Assembly (NCBI GenBank): GCA_024640365.1
Contig: JAHEFE010000009.1
Location: 1 to 64,000 of the forward strand
Length of the DNA: 64,000 nt
Origin: Woeseiaceae bacterium
Lineage (GTDB): Bacteria > Pseudomonadota > Gammaproteobacteria > Steroidobacterales > Woeseiaceae
Direction: 5' to 3'
This document shows, piece after piece, positions 34,573 through 44,984 of the stretch (position 1 is its first letter; each line of letters starts with the position of its first letter). Position numbers and translations under genes: made by a program. The notes beneath the pieces are model-generated. The model worked only from the letters and a program-made list of their open reading frames with translations, did no database searches and was not told where the DNA came from.

Positions 34573-34604
34573 AAAAAGCCCGCCCCCAAACTGAGGGCGG
34601 GCTT
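34573..34604 (-). terminator. Intrinsic terminator of the TonB operon
   Basis: Arms AAGCCCGCCC (34576-34585) and GGGCGGGCTT (34595-34604) with a nine-base loop, followed on the minus strand by a T-run (TTTTTAA). It lies 60 bp after the TPR gene stop and just before the ferredoxin. Confidence 0.85.
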
Positions 34605-34664
34605 ATTTTCACTGCGCATTCTATCAAGACGCTGACAAAAAACGACACTAGCCAGTAGCTAACT

Positions 34665-36011
34665 CTATAGGCGAGCAGTTCTCTTGGCGATTGCATCACG
34701 CTGCTTGCGCGCCGCTGCTTCGGCGAGACGAATTTGCTCATCACGCGCAATATCGCTTTCGATTACTGTTACCCATTGACCGGAAATCCGCGCCGACCGT
34801 TTGGTCTTGCCAGCTTCCTGGAAAGAACGAATCGCGGCCGTATATTTACGTTGGTTGTATTGACACATTCCAAGCGAAATATACGCATTATCCGCGTTCT
34901 TCAACTCACCTTTCTTGAATGCGTTCTTAACTGCCTCTTCGCACTCCGCATACTTACCAAGGTTAAGATACGAATTCGCCAGACGCACATCCAAATCACC
35001 GTCATTACTCATCCGTGCGCCCTGCTGTAACGCCGGTATTGCTTTCTCATCTTCCTGCGCAAGAGCCCATGCTTGTGACAGCAACCGATAATTTGACGCG
35101 CTGCCCTCAACGCGCTTGCTGTTTATCTCTTTCTCAAGAAGAACCGCCGCCTTGTAAGGCACCTCGGCCTGCAAATACAGCTGAGCCATAGTACGCAGCT
35201 CTGATTCTGTTTCCAGCATATTCTGGGTATGAGCGGCATCGTAAGATGCCATCACATTCTCTTCGTCACCCAACTCGGTATACGCGCCAGCCAGTGAGAA
35301 CCAGTAGCGTTTTTTTGGCCAGTTGGCCAGTAGTATCTTCTGGATATCACGAACCTTAGCGTAATTTTCCTGCTGGAAGTACGCAAAATTCAATAATGTA
35401 TACCAATCTTCTTTGGGCGGAAGACTGCGCTGCTGAGCAACACTAATAGCCGTCTCAATCGGCTTAATCATGTCGTTAAATCGTGATTCCTGATAGAGGT
35501 TTTGAGCAAGAAGAATATACGGCTCTGGCGCAGGATTCGGTGCTTCACTAAACCACGTTTCCAGCAACTTGATTGCCTTTGCGTAGTTTTCCTGCATCGT
35601 ACTTAACTGAGCAAGAGTATAAATCGTTCCGAGCTTAAGCTGCTGTTCAATACTCGGAATGCGAATCATTTCCTCATAGGCCGCGATCGCCTCAGGAATC
35701 TTGTCCATGCTGTAGTAGATGAAGCCGAAATAATTCAATACGTTCTGACGTTCGTATTCGCTTAACTTATCAGAATTGCGGAGATCCCCAAGAATCTCCA
35801 GCGCAGTTTTGAAATCTTTTGCTTCAGAGGCTTCCTGAGCCTTGGTTAGCTTCTCGTAGACCGCTTTGCTAACCGCTTGAGCCTGTTTTGTTTTTTGTTG
35901 ATCGCGCTTTTCCTGTTCAGTTTGCTCCTGAGCAAATGCCGAACTAAACGCGAACACACCTAGCAAACATGCAAGGCTGATAATTTTTGAAAATGACAGT
36001 TCGCTATTCAT
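34665..36011 (-). CDS. TPR-repeat protein of the TonB2-type system
   Basis: 448 residues with a signal peptide (SLACLLGVFAFSSAFA/QEQ, cleavage near residue 27) and then about eight tetratricopeptide repeats, for example LKLGTIYTLAQLSTMQENYAKAIKLLE and NAYISLGMCQYNQRKYTAAIRSF. A periplasmic TPR protein is a standard member of the DUF3450/TonB2 gene set found in Shewanella and relatives, where it is usually the last gene. It probably scaffolds the periplasmic face of the complex; this is inference. The C-terminus is basic. Confidence 0.88.
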   Translation of the reverse strand: MNSELSFSKIISLACLLGVFAFSSAFAQEQTEQEKRDQQKTKQAQAVSKAVYEKLTKAQEASEAKDFKTALEILGDLRNSDKLSEYERQNVLNYFGFIYYSMDKIPEAIAAYEEMIRIPSIEQQLKLGTIYTLAQLSTMQENYAKAIKLLETWFSEAPNPAPEPYILLAQNLYQESRFNDMIKPIETAISVAQQRSLPPKEDWYTLLNFAYFQQENYAKVRDIQKILLANWPKKRYWFSLAGAYTELGDEENVMASYDAAHTQNMLETESELRTMAQLYLQAEVPYKAAVLLEKEINSKRVEGSASNYRLLSQAWALAQEDEKAIPALQQGARMSNDGDLDVRLANSYLNLGKYAECEEAVKNAFKKGELKNADNAYISLGMCQYNQRKYTAAIRSFQEAGKTKRSARISGQWVTVIESDIARDEQIRLAEAAARKQRDAIAKRTARL

Positions 36012-36073
36012 ATCTTTTCTTAGGTCCTCTCCTGCGCGGGCTTCAATTATTCCCTTCAGGCATTCAATACTGA

Positions 36074-36676
36074 TCAGTTCTCAATCTTGAAAGTGATTCG
36101 CGTTTTTACGCCGGATACCTCAACAGGCACACCATCTACGACACGTGGTTTGTACTTGAACTTCAGTACGGCGCGTTCAGCAGCGCGATTAAACAAACCG
36201 CTAGTAGAGAAGCTGACAATCGGGTCTTTAACTGTACCTGTCGTTGTTACTGTGAATTCCATATCGACATAACCTTCAATGCCACGGGCCAGTGCACGCG
36301 CCGGATAGACAGGGGCAACACGAACAATAGGAAGATAATCACCCTCCGCAATATTCATGCCTCCGGGTCCTGCAAGGCTTGTATCCGATGCAACCGTCGG
36401 TGGAGCAATATTAATTGTCGGTGCGCTAGGATCAATTTGATCCATATCCTGAGGCGGTGTATCTGGAACCTCCTGAGGCTTTGGCGGCTTCTCAGGTGTC
36501 AGGTCTTCCGTATTAACGGTTTCGTTTCTTTTTACACGAACGAATTCCAGGTAATACTTTGTACCCGGTTTGACCATCGCCTGTTCACCTGACTCAATCA
36601 GGAAGTTCATCAGAAACAACAGCCCTAGCGTGACCATTGTCCCGATAACGATTGAGAAAGCATATCTGGCAATCAT
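36074..36676 (-). CDS. tonB: Energy transducer TonB
   Basis: 200 residues. Transmembrane anchor at about 8-28 with an Ser/His-less LGLLFLMNFLI core, then a short proline-rich region (PEKPPKPQEVPDTPPQD) and a C-terminal TonB domain, VAPVYPARALARGIEGYVDMEF and PRVVDGVPVEVSGVKTRITFKI. The proline-rich spacer is shorter than in Escherichia coli TonB, in keeping with TonB2-type proteins. It couples the inner-membrane proton gradient to outer-membrane receptors. Confidence 0.94.
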   Translation of the reverse strand: MIARYAFSIVIGTMVTLGLLFLMNFLIESGEQAMVKPGTKYYLEFVRVKRNETVNTEDLTPEKPPKPQEVPDTPPQDMDQIDPSAPTINIAPPTVASDTSLAGPGGMNIAEGDYLPIVRVAPVYPARALARGIEGYVDMEFTVTTTGTVKDPIVSFSTSGLFNRAAERAVLKFKYKPRVVDGVPVEVSGVKTRITFKIEN

Positions 36677-36759
36677 GTATCTACTCTCCTATGACGTAGA
36701 CGCAGTACGTAGAGCAATCGATCTGCATCATCTTGCTCAAGCGGGTGTTCTATTGCAGC

Positions 36760-37167
36760 CTAGTTATTGGCTGCAATAGAGACGTTATAGACGCCTGCCT
36801 GTCGGGCAGCATCCATTACGACCACAAGCATTTCGTTAGTCGACTTTTTATCCGCCTGAATAACAACGGAACCTTTTGGGTTCTCCGCATGTAAGCGCTC
36901 GATATTCGGACGCACAGCACGTGGATCTACATTCCGTCGGTCAATCCAGATCTCATCATTCGCACCGATAGCGATGAGAATGTTTGCATCCTCAACCTTC
37001 GACGCCGTTGGCGCATCAGGACGATTGACATCAATACCCGATTCTTTAATAAACGAAGCAGTGACGATGAAAAAGATCAGCATGATAAATACCACGTCCA
37101 ACATCGGCGTGAGGTTGATCTCATTCTCTTCTTCTTCGGCACCAAGTCCTGCTAACGGTCTACGCAT
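36760..37167 (-). CDS. exbD: Biopolymer transport protein ExbD
   Basis: 135 residues. Cytoplasmic N-terminus EEEENEINLTPMLDVVFIMLIFFIVTASFI with the single membrane helix and the essential Asp in LTPMLDVVF; periplasmic domain with VVIQADKKSTNEMLVVVMDAARQAG. Part of the ExbB-ExbD proton channel that powers TonB. Starts 12 bp after exbB. Confidence 0.95.
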   Translation of the reverse strand: MRRPLAGLGAEEEENEINLTPMLDVVFIMLIFFIVTASFIKESGIDVNRPDAPTASKVEDANILIAIGANDEIWIDRRNVDPRAVRPNIERLHAENPKGSVVIQADKKSTNEMLVVVMDAARQAGVYNVSIAANN

Positions 37168-37179
37168 TTTTAATTACCT

Positions 37180-37707
37180 TTAATGATCCATTGTCAGGGA
37201 GTCTTCAAGAAACTCGACTTCCCGTGCTGCACGGCGGGTTAACAGGGTCACAAGCAACACTCCGGACAGTGCTCCTACCATGCCAGCCATGGTAGGTACT
37301 GTTGCCTGGGAAACGCCCGCGGCCATCGCGCGAACGTTACCTGATCCGGACACGGCCATGACCTCAAATACTTTGATCATGCCGGTCACTGTTCCCATCA
37401 AACCCAATAGAGGGCAAAGAGCGACCAACGTCTGAATCATAGGAATCTGCCGATTCGCAGCCATGTGTACTTTCGAAATCATGGCTTCACGTATCTGGTG
37501 AGCATTCCAGGAACGACGTTCAGGTCGAGCTTCCCAACTATTCTGAACCTCTGCGGTTAGGGCCTTCATGCTGGTGCGGAAAAAAATCATCCGTTCAACA
37601 ATCAATACCCACATCGCAAAGATCGTGACAGCTATCCATCTTAGAATGGGGCCACCGAGCTCTATGAAATCTCGAATAGCCTCAAATGAGTCAACTAGCC
37701 ACTGCAT
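37180..37707 (-). CDS. exbB: ExbB-type proton channel protein
   Basis: 175 residues with three membrane segments. MotA/TolQ/ExbB hallmarks are LVALCPLLGLMGTVTGMIKVFEVMA and SQATVPTMAGMVGALSGVLL. Shorter than classic ExbB, as in TonB2-type clusters that carry two ExbB-like proteins. Follows the larger paralogue by about 20 bp and precedes exbD. Confidence 0.93.
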   Translation of the reverse strand: MQWLVDSFEAIRDFIELGGPILRWIAVTIFAMWVLIVERMIFFRTSMKALTAEVQNSWEARPERRSWNAHQIREAMISKVHMAANRQIPMIQTLVALCPLLGLMGTVTGMIKVFEVMAVSGSGNVRAMAAGVSQATVPTMAGMVGALSGVLLVTLLTRRAAREVEFLEDSLTMDH

Positions 37708-37728
37708 TACGACTCCTTATGGCGATTA

Positions 37729-39093
37729 CTAGCCATGCCGCTCTGAATGCTCGGCTACGATACCTGCACTCTGAGAATGCAGAACGTTAATGATCTTACG
37801 ACTTTGGCCACTAACGACGGTGTGAATAAGTACCATCGGGATAGCGACAACAAGTCCAAGTACTGTTGTTACCAGCGCTTGCGAAATACCACCAGCCATT
37901 AGCTTCGGATCGCCCGCACCGTACAACGTAATAACCTGGAAAGTCTTGATCATACCGGTAACCGTACCAAGAAGACCCATGAGAGGTGCGACTACAGAGA
38001 TGATCTTGATAAACAATAGACCTTGCGTCAGTGCCGGCATTTCTTTAAGAGCTGCCTCACTAAGTTTAAGTTCGATTGTCTCTGTATCGGCATTCTTATG
38101 CGCTTCGTATGCAGCAAGTACGCGACCCAGCGGGTTGTTGGTATTGGCTGAATCTGCTTTCAATTGCGCTGATACTTTGCGGCTTGCCGCGGTCAACACA
38201 ATCCAACGCCACAATGCTATTAAAAGCCCGATCAAACCGAGACCAATAATGCAGTAACCAACGATGCCGCCCTGGTCAACTCGTTCCTGCATATTGGGCA
38301 CGTCAACCAACTGCGCAAGAATGCCGCCGCGGGTTGGGTCGAGGCCAAAGCGAACCAAACCTGACCCTGTTTCCAATATGTCAGAGGTTGAACCAACAAA
38401 GCGTCCCTGTTCTGGCTGTCTCTGCAATTCGCTGACGTTACCGGTATCAGAATCATATCGCAGGTAGCGACCATCGGCGACAACGTTAAACACACCGATA
38501 CGCGCAATCTCTGCGGTTTCACGAACACCTTCTTTATTGGTGATTTCGTGATTGAATTTTACGATCTTGCCGGACTCGGTGATTTCGCGTTGCAGCTCAA
38601 ACCAGAGGTGTTCGATGTCTTCAATCGACGCCAATGAAGAAGCGCTTGCCATTTTGCCGCCAAGCTCAACAAGGAATTCGCCACGATCCGGATACTGGAT
38701 ATTAGTGAGTGACGAATCGAAACGGCCTTGAGTATCACCGGCTACTGTCTGCAGTACACCGAACAACTCTTTCAACGCACCCAGACGCTCGTCAAGCGCA
38801 GCTTTCGCCGTAACGATTTTCGCCTGGTTGGTCTTGAACAATGCTTCGAGACGGTTGCTCTCGTTTTCCTGGCGTGAACGTTCCGCCTTCGCACCGTTTA
38901 ACAAGCTCTGCTGCTGATTCTTGCTCTGCGCAAAGGTATTTTCACGTTGACGCGCTTCTTTCGAATCACGTGCCTGACCCGATTCGATCAGTTTAAGCAG
39001 TTCGCCCATGCTCTTGGCATCATCCTGAGCCGAGGCAACGTTGATAGACAATCCAAGAATGGCTGTCGCAACTACTATTAAAATACGTTTCAT
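37729..39093 (-). CDS. MotA/TolQ/ExbB protein with periplasmic extension (TtpC-like)
   Basis: 454 residues. A signal peptide (ILGLSINVASA/QDD) and an N-terminal coiled-coil region of about 250 residues precede a C-terminal proton-channel domain with SVVAPLMGLLGTVTGMIKTFQVITLYGAGDPKLMAGGISQALVTTVLGLVVAIPMVLIH-type segments (residues about 350-420). This resembles the extended ExbB-like proteins that accompany DUF3450 and TonB2, such as TtpC. It is thought to stabilise TonB energy transfer; the exact role here is inferred. Sits between DUF3450 and exbB. Confidence 0.9.
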   Translation of the reverse strand: MKRILIVVATAILGLSINVASAQDDAKSMGELLKLIESGQARDSKEARQRENTFAQSKNQQQSLLNGAKAERSRQENESNRLEALFKTNQAKIVTAKAALDERLGALKELFGVLQTVAGDTQGRFDSSLTNIQYPDRGEFLVELGGKMASASSLASIEDIEHLWFELQREITESGKIVKFNHEITNKEGVRETAEIARIGVFNVVADGRYLRYDSDTGNVSELQRQPEQGRFVGSTSDILETGSGLVRFGLDPTRGGILAQLVDVPNMQERVDQGGIVGYCIIGLGLIGLLIALWRWIVLTAASRKVSAQLKADSANTNNPLGRVLAAYEAHKNADTETIELKLSEAALKEMPALTQGLLFIKIISVVAPLMGLLGTVTGMIKTFQVITLYGAGDPKLMAGGISQALVTTVLGLVVAIPMVLIHTVVSGQSRKIINVLHSQSAGIVAEHSERHG

Positions 39094-39094
39094 T

Positions 39095-39898
39095 TTAGGA
39101 AGCTCCTCCAGCAGTTACCGCAGCTGGAATCGGCAACAACATTAAATCAGGTGCGATCTGTTGTCTGGCAATTCTCAAGCCTTTCTTGATCTCATTTCGG
39201 TTTTCGTCACCGAGGAGTTCATACTTATTGGTATCGCGATTCCACTGACCAGTAATCCTGCCGTCATCCGACTGGAAAAACAGTCCGATGCGCCCTACCC
39301 GCAAGAAGTTCATATCTCTGCGAATACCTTCCTGGCCCGGAACCTCGATTTCTTCCCGGTACCATTCGATTGTGCGACCAAAATCATTTTCAATTTGATA
39401 CGCCTCCATCACCTTGCGAAACTTCTCAGCAACGCTGACGTCGGATCTGGCCATCGTCTCATTCAAATGCGCGATACGATCTTCGCGCTCTTTTTTTACG
39501 AAAGGAATGTCGAGCTTGATTGACTGCTCCAGGCCGTCGATCATTCTGACCATTAATGGAAAGATCTGCCGATTGATTACGTCAACCTGTTCCATTGATA
39601 TGGCGATATCATCCAGAGTGGCCTGCTGACCATCCGTCTGCGCCTTCATCAAGCGGTTGTATACCTTGAGTCCGTCAATTTCTTTATTGACTGCTCGGTA
39701 ATCATCAGTGATATCGCGAGTGCTCTCCACCACCTTGTTGATCCGTTCCTGCGAAGCCTGAGCCAGGCTTATCCGTTTTTGATCAGCCTTTAAGACCTCA
39801 TCAACAGACTGGGCGAAGGCGCTGCCGGAAGCTGTGATAACCAGTGCGGCAATAATTGCCTTAGTTATCGACCGACTGCTGCTTGTGCACCGTTTCAT
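39095..39898 (-). CDS. DUF3450 family periplasmic protein
   Basis: 267 residues. Signal peptide AIIAALVITASGSAFA/QSV (cleavage near residue 29), then a coiled-coil region (EVLKADQKRISLAQASQERINKVVESTRDITDDYRAVNKEID) and a domain with LRVGRIGLFFQSDDG and NRDTNKYELL. This matches DUF3450, which almost always heads the TonB2/ExbB2/ExbD2 operon. No enzymatic role is known. First gene of the operon; the next starts one base after its stop. Confidence 0.88.
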   Translation of the reverse strand: MKRCTSSSRSITKAIIAALVITASGSAFAQSVDEVLKADQKRISLAQASQERINKVVESTRDITDDYRAVNKEIDGLKVYNRLMKAQTDGQQATLDDIAISMEQVDVINRQIFPLMVRMIDGLEQSIKLDIPFVKKEREDRIAHLNETMARSDVSVAEKFRKVMEAYQIENDFGRTIEWYREEIEVPGQEGIRRDMNFLRVGRIGLFFQSDDGRITGQWNRDTNKYELLGDENRNEIKKGLRIARQQIAPDLMLLPIPAAVTAGGAS

Positions 39899-40234
39899 GG
39901 ACGCTCCTTAAGTCGAGTTTTAATAATTTCTATATTCGAAGTTAACAAAAATTAAGTCATTCCAATAAATCAGAACGACAGAATCACACATCGAGAACCA
40001 TCTTACGATGGTGGCCTCGATAAGCCTACGGCCCTCTCCGAAATACCGCCGCGAAGAATATAGGTAATCAGCCTTTATTTCTATATAAAAAAACAACCGC
40101 AAATTTAGCGACCGTACAATGCTCGTATGCGAGTGGCACCAAGCCATTCACAGCAAAATTCAGCCGCTATCTAAGAATACCACAAGCCCTGTCGATCGCC
40201 ACCACTACCTCAATACAGGACAAATTGCCTGTAC
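39899..40234. other. Intergenic region upstream of the TonB operon
   Basis: About 336 bp with no coding frame I support. It must carry the promoter of the minus-strand TonB operon; AT-rich stretches lie next to the gene, but I see neither a clear -35/-10 pair nor a recognisable Fur box. A short ACCATC-TTAC-GATGGT hairpin occurs at about 40002-40017. Confidence 0.5.
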
Positions 40235-41455
40235 TCAGCTTGCCCGCTGAGCCCTTTGTCGAGCCAATTCCAGCTTTGCAATAGATACGCGATGCACCTC
40301 ATCCGGGCCATCCGCCAAGCGCAAAGTCCGTGCTCCTGCCCAGGAGTGAGCTAGTCCAAAGTCGCCGCACACACCGGCACCACCATGTACCTGAATAGCC
40401 CGATCCAATACACTCAGCGCCATCGTGGGTGCTACTACCTTGATCATAGCAATTTCGGCGCGCGCACCTTTATTCCCAATTTTATCCATCATATCGGCTG
40501 CTTTAAGCGTTAGCAGTCTCGCCTGCTCAATATCAGCACGGCACGTCGCTATCGACTCCAGTACTACTCCCTGCTCCGACAGCTTCTTGCCAAATGCGAC
40601 ACGCTCGTCAACCCGCTTACACATATCTGACAGCGCTCGTTCAGCCATACCGATCAGGCGCATACAATGATGTATGCGACCTGGCCCGAGGCGCCCTTGA
40701 GCTATTTCAAAGCCACGGCCTTCCCCGAGCAATAGATTTTCAACCGGGACACGGACGTCTGCAAAGGACATTTCTGCATGCCCATGCGGCGCATCATCGT
40801 AGCCGAATACAGTCAATGGACGCACGATACGAACGCCAGGTGCATCCATAGGCACGAGAATCATCGACTGTTGACTGTGGCGAGCAGCCTCGGGATCAGT
40901 CTTGCCCATGAAAATAAGCACTTCACAACGCGGGTCCATAGCGCCTGAAGTCCACCATTTCTGACCATTCAGCACGTAACTATCGCCGTCCCGCTCGATG
41001 GATGCCTGAATATTGGTAGCATCTGACGAGGCAACGCCTGGTTCCGTCATTGCAAAGCCGGAACGAATTTCACCATCGAGTAGAGGCTGGAGCCACCGCT
41101 TCTTATGCTCTTCGGAACCATACCGCTCAATCACTTCCATGTTGCCGGTATCAGGTGCGGAACAATTGAAAACTTCAGAGCCAATCATTGATCGGCCCAT
41201 TAATTCTGATAACGGCGCATATTCAAGATTGGTTAGTCCTGCCCCACGCTCACTCTCTGGCAAGAACAAATTCCACAACCCTTTCTTGCGAGCTGCTAAT
41301 TTCATTTCTTCCATAATAGGGGGGATTACCCAGCGACTGGCTGCGTTATTGACATACTCAACGTATGCCCCTTCATTTGGAAAAACGTATTCATCCATGA
41401 ACGCTGAGACGCGCTCCCGTAGCTCCTGTACTTTGGGTGTGTAATCGAAGTCCAT
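40235..41455 (-). CDS. Acyl-CoA dehydrogenase, ACAD10/11-like
   Basis: 406 residues. [73 protein letters not shown], and the terminal [16 protein letters not shown] and [12 protein letters not shown] segments fit the bacterial ACAD10/11-like branch more than the classic short-chain enzyme. The catalytic base is expected in the latter. The frame runs on to 41809, but the extra residues have no family similarity and ATG 41455 with an upstream GAGG starts [13 protein letters not shown]. Monocistronic and divergent from the quinone oxidoreductase. Confidence 0.92.
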   Translation of the reverse strand: MDFDYTPKVQELRERVSAFMDEYVFPNEGAYVEYVNNAASRWVIPPIMEEMKLAARKKGLWNLFLPESERGAGLTNLEYAPLSELMGRSMIGSEVFNCSAPDTGNMEVIERYGSEEHKKRWLQPLLDGEIRSGFAMTEPGVASSDATNIQASIERDGDSYVLNGQKWWTSGAMDPRCEVLIFMGKTDPEAARHSQQSMILVPMDAPGVRIVRPLTVFGYDDAPHGHAEMSFADVRVPVENLLLGEGRGFEIAQGRLGPGRIHHCMRLIGMAERALSDMCKRVDERVAFGKKLSEQGVVLESIATCRADIEQARLLTLKAADMMDKIGNKGARAEIAMIKVVAPTMALSVLDRAIQVHGGAGVCGDFGLAHSWAGARTLRLADGPDEVHRVSIAKLELARQRAQRAS

Positions 41456-41650
41456 TGTTCTTTTACCTCGTTCAATCTTTGAAAGACTGTTTATGGTGCT
41501 CCCTGCTGCGCTCAAGAATAACTCCTGCAAGGCGCCACGGCTACTGGTGACCGCAAATCGATGCTTCGAAAGTACAAGTAATTTGCCCCCGGCCGAGCAC
41601 CGCACTAGACTGCTCGCCGACCTTAATTCTACAAACGGACGGGAATTCAA

Positions 41651-42628
41651 TTGAAAGCAGCACTTTGCAAGGCCCATGGAGGACCGGACAGCCTCGTTAT
41701 TGAAGATATTGCTGAGCCAATACTCCAAAAAGGTCAGGCCAGACTGGCTATTCACGCCTGTGGCGTAAACTTTCCAGACGTCCTGATGGTCGCCGGCAAA
41801 TACCAGCATCAGCCGCCGCTACCGTTTGCCCCCGGAGCGGAAGTCTCGGGAGAAATCATCGAACTTGCTGATGACGTATCAAATTTTAAGGTTGGACAAC
41901 ATGTTATTGCTCTGACATCCAGCGGCGGCATGGCTGAACAAGCCTGCGTCGCGGCAACCTCAATGATACCCGTCCCTGACACCATGGATTATCCGACAGC
42001 TGCCGGATTCATGTTGACCTATGGAACGTCCTACCACGCCCTGAAACAAAGGGCTCAGTTACAACCCGGCGAGACCGTTCTCGTTTTGGGCGCAGCCGGA
42101 GGCGTTGGACTCGCTGCAGTGGAACTTGCTCATCTTATGGGTGCTACAGTGATTGCGGCCGCCAGCTCTAACGACAAATTACAGCTAGCCAAGAAATATG
42201 GCGCCGAGCACCTGGTTAATTACAGCGAAGAAAACCTGAAAGAGTCTGTCATGGCGCTGACCAAGGGTCGCGGCGTCGACGTGATCTACGATCCGGTTGG
42301 TGGAGCAATGTTCGATCAGTGCATGCGCTGCATGGCCTGGAATGGACGCCTCCTGGTCATTGGGTTCGCCAGCGGTGAGATCCCGAAAGCGGCTGTTAAT
42401 TTACCCCTTTTAAAAGGCTTCTCAATTGTCGGTGTCTTTTGGGGCAGTTTCACACAAAGGCAATCCGCTATCCACCTGCAAAATACCAAGGAACTTCTGG
42501 AATTTTTCGCGAGCGGCAAACTGAAACCCTGTGTGATGCAGACCTTCCCCCTGGAACAGGCATCGCAAGCACTGGTTACATTGGCGGAGCGCCGTGCCAA
42601 AGGTAAGGTAATTATTACAATACCCTAG
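41651..42628 (+). CDS. Zinc-free quinone/enoyl reductase of the MDR family
   Basis: 325 residues of the medium-chain dehydrogenase family. [33 protein letters not shown] and [27 protein letters not shown] (NADPH-binding loop) are typical, and the zinc ligands are missing, so this is a NADPH:quinone or 2-enoyl reductase. The start is TTG 41651, with GGGA seven bases upstream; no ATG exists before it. Probably oxidoreductase in acyl/quinone metabolism; substrate unknown. Confidence 0.88.
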   Translation: MKAALCKAHGGPDSLVIEDIAEPILQKGQARLAIHACGVNFPDVLMVAGKYQHQPPLPFAPGAEVSGEIIELADDVSNFKVGQHVIALTSSGGMAEQACVAATSMIPVPDTMDYPTAAGFMLTYGTSYHALKQRAQLQPGETVLVLGAAGGVGLAAVELAHLMGATVIAAASSNDKLQLAKKYGAEHLVNYSEENLKESVMALTKGRGVDVIYDPVGGAMFDQCMRCMAWNGRLLVIGFASGEIPKAAVNLPLLKGFSIVGVFWGSFTQRQSAIHLQNTKELLEFFASGKLKPCVMQTFPLEQASQALVTLAERRAKGKVIITIP

Positions 42629-42898
42629 TAAAATTATATCAATAGAGCTGTTATCTAGAATTAAGCCGAAGTACCGAGAACTGCCATTTTCTCCACCGGA
42701 GAAGAATGCAGTGAAGCTGTCACACGATCCACACGCTGATAATCAGACTACGTCAAACAGTGATGGATCGCGTGCGCTACAAAGTCTGACTCGGCGGTTC
42801 GATTTGCAATGAAATTCAACGATGCGAAATCATCGCTGGCTTGATAAGCTAGCGCGTTGATCAGCACCCAATTAGTACTTAGAGCCTGGAGACAAGAC

Positions 42899-43828
42899 AT
42901 GGCATTTGAAGGCGCGAAATTTATCTGGATGAATGGACAGATGATTCCGTGGGAACAGGCAACTGTGCACGTAATGGCACACGCGCTTCACTATGGTTCC
43001 TCTGTATTTGAAGGTATTCGCGTATATCCGACACCTAATGGCCCTGCTGTATTTCGGCTGACGCCACACGTCAAGCGCCTTTACGATTCCGCATTGATCT
43101 ACCGCATGCCAGTACCGTTCAAACAAGACGAAATTACCGCGGCCTGCAAGGATATTATTCGAAAAAATGAACTCAATGACGGCGCATATATCCGGCCCCT
43201 GGTAATGCGGGGCTACGGTGACGCCGGCCTCTCTCCCAAACCTGATCACCCCGTTGACGTCGCAGTCGCCGCCTGGAAATGGGGTGCTTATCTAGGCTCC
43301 GAGGGACTGGAAAGAGGCGTCGACGTTTGTATTTCGAGTTGGCAGCGTGTGGCACCAAATACAATGCCGGCAATGGCCAAAGCGGGTGGTAACTACCTGT
43401 CGAGCCAGCTTATAAGCGCTGAAGCCAAAAGACTTGGCTTCGCGGAAGGTATTGCCCTTTCTACAGACGGTAGGGTCAGCGAAGGCGCAGGCGAAAATCT
43501 CTTTATCGTAAAAGATGGTGAATTACTGACGCCACCTGCTGCTGCATCCATCCTCACGGGTATTACCAGAGACACCATTATCAAGCTGGCGGGTCGCGCA
43601 GGTATAACGGTACGCGAACAATCGATACCCAGGGAAATGTTGTATTTGGCCGATGAATTGTTTTTTACGGGTACCGCAGCGGAAGTCACTCCGATTCGAT
43701 CAGTCGATCGCATTGAGATTGGCTCGGGTTCAAGGGGCCCTATTACGAAGCGACTTCAGGAAGATTTTTTTGGTCTTTTCAGCGGCACTACAGAAGACAC
43801 TGATAACTGGCTGGAATTTGTCGACTAA
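42899..43828 (+). CDS. ilvE: Branched-chain amino acid aminotransferase
   Basis: 309 residues of the class IV PLP aminotransferase family. HALHYGSSVFEGIR and the Schiff-base lysine K161 in MAKAGGNYLSSQ are definitive; GAGENLFIVKDG and GITRDTIIKLA follow. It makes leucine, isoleucine and valine from the oxo acids. ATG 42899 with TGGAGA upstream is preferred over 42857. It is 70 bp upstream of leuB, consistent with a small branched-chain amino acid operon. Confidence 0.95.
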   Translation: MAFEGAKFIWMNGQMIPWEQATVHVMAHALHYGSSVFEGIRVYPTPNGPAVFRLTPHVKRLYDSALIYRMPVPFKQDEITAACKDIIRKNELNDGAYIRPLVMRGYGDAGLSPKPDHPVDVAVAAWKWGAYLGSEGLERGVDVCISSWQRVAPNTMPAMAKAGGNYLSSQLISAEAKRLGFAEGIALSTDGRVSEGAGENLFIVKDGELLTPPAAASILTGITRDTIIKLAGRAGITVREQSIPREMLYLADELFFTGTAAEVTPIRSVDRIEIGSGSRGPITKRLQEDFFGLFSGTTEDTDNWLEFVD

Positions 43829-43897
43829 CCCAGTCTTGGCCTTTATACAGGGTGGATAAAAGAATCAGTTCACGACAAGCATAGGAGCGCGTGCGCG

Positions 43898-44956
43898 ATG
43901 CGGGCAAAAATCACAATCCTGGATGGAGACGGTATCGGGGCGGAGGTTGCGGCTGCCGGTGAGAGCATTCTGCAGCATGTCGCCAAGATCAATAAACACG
44001 AATTCGTCGTGCAACACGAGCTAATCGGCGGCATCTCAATTGATGAGACCGGCAGCCCCCTTACAGATGGAGCTATAGAAGAATGTCTGGAGAGCGATGC
44101 CGTCCTTTTGGGTGCGGTCGGGGGTCCAAAGTGGGACGATCCGAAAGCTCCGGTGCGGCCCGAGCAAGGCCTGTTAAAATTGAGAAAAGCACTGGCTGTA
44201 TATGCAAATCTGCGACCGGTCAAACCATATCCAGCGCTACTCAGTGCGTCGCCACTGAAATCTGAATTACTGAAAAAAGTCGACCTGGTTGTGGTCAGAG
44301 AACTCACGGGTGGGATCTACTTCGGCGCCAAGACTCGCGACAGTCATTCCGCGTCCGATCTCTGCGTTTATGAAAAGTATGAAATCGAACGAATCGTACG
44401 TGTTGCCGCCAAACTAGCTCAACAACGCAGTGGCCGCCTCTGTTCTGTCGATAAGGCGAACATTCTCGAGACCTCTCGCCTTTGGCGGGATACGACCTGC
44501 GAAATCATGGCCAACGAATTTCCGGATGTCGCTCTGGAGCACATGCTGGTGGACGCTGCCGCAATGCATTTATTGCGCAAACCTGCCCACTTTGACGTCA
44601 TCGTTACAGAGAACATGTTTGGCGACATTCTGACGGACGAAGCATCTATGCTGACCGGCTCGATGGGCATGCTGCCGTCAGCGTCTCTGGGCGATAGTAC
44701 ACGTGGTCTTTATGAGCCTATACACGGATCTGCCCCAGATATCGCCGGTAAGGGCATTGCTAATCCTTGTGCCATGATTGCCAGCATTGCCATGATGTTG
44801 CGTCAGAGCCTGGATTTGCATGGCGAGGCGAATAGACTGGAACAAGCGCTGATAAAAGCCATTGAGACCGGGGCACGAACTTCTGACATTGCAGTGCGTG
44901 GGGAAAAAGTACTTGGCACGACAGAGATGACTAACGCGATTATCAGCGCCTACTAA
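43898..44956 (+). CDS. leuB: 3-isopropylmalate dehydrogenase
   Basis: 352 residues. The enzyme makes 2-oxoisocaproate from 3-isopropylmalate in leucine synthesis. [40 protein letters not shown] (the LeuB signature RELTGG) and the metal-binding [26 protein letters not shown] identify it. Isocitrate dehydrogenase lacks that loop. leuA, leuC and leuD are not in the window. Convergent with the kinase gene. Confidence 0.95.
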   Translation: MRAKITILDGDGIGAEVAAAGESILQHVAKINKHEFVVQHELIGGISIDETGSPLTDGAIEECLESDAVLLGAVGGPKWDDPKAPVRPEQGLLKLRKALAVYANLRPVKPYPALLSASPLKSELLKKVDLVVVRELTGGIYFGAKTRDSHSASDLCVYEKYEIERIVRVAAKLAQQRSGRLCSVDKANILETSRLWRDTTCEIMANEFPDVALEHMLVDAAAMHLLRKPAHFDVIVTENMFGDILTDEASMLTGSMGMLPSASLGDSTRGLYEPIHGSAPDIAGKGIANPCAMIASIAMMLRQSLDLHGEANRLEQALIKAIETGARTSDIAVRGEKVLGTTEMTNAIISAY

Positions 44957-44984
44957 TTTCGGCCACATCTAATTTAGGCTAAGG

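Noticed and set aside
39920-40147. Minus-strand 75-residue ORF before the TonB operon
   Set aside because: AT-rich, no motif, no ribosome binding site, and it occupies the expected promoter region.
41456-41809. N-terminal extension of the minus-strand acyl-CoA dehydrogenase
   Set aside because: The extra residues lack family similarity, and the ATG at 41455 has an upstream GAGG. The region also overlaps the divergent oxidoreductase start.
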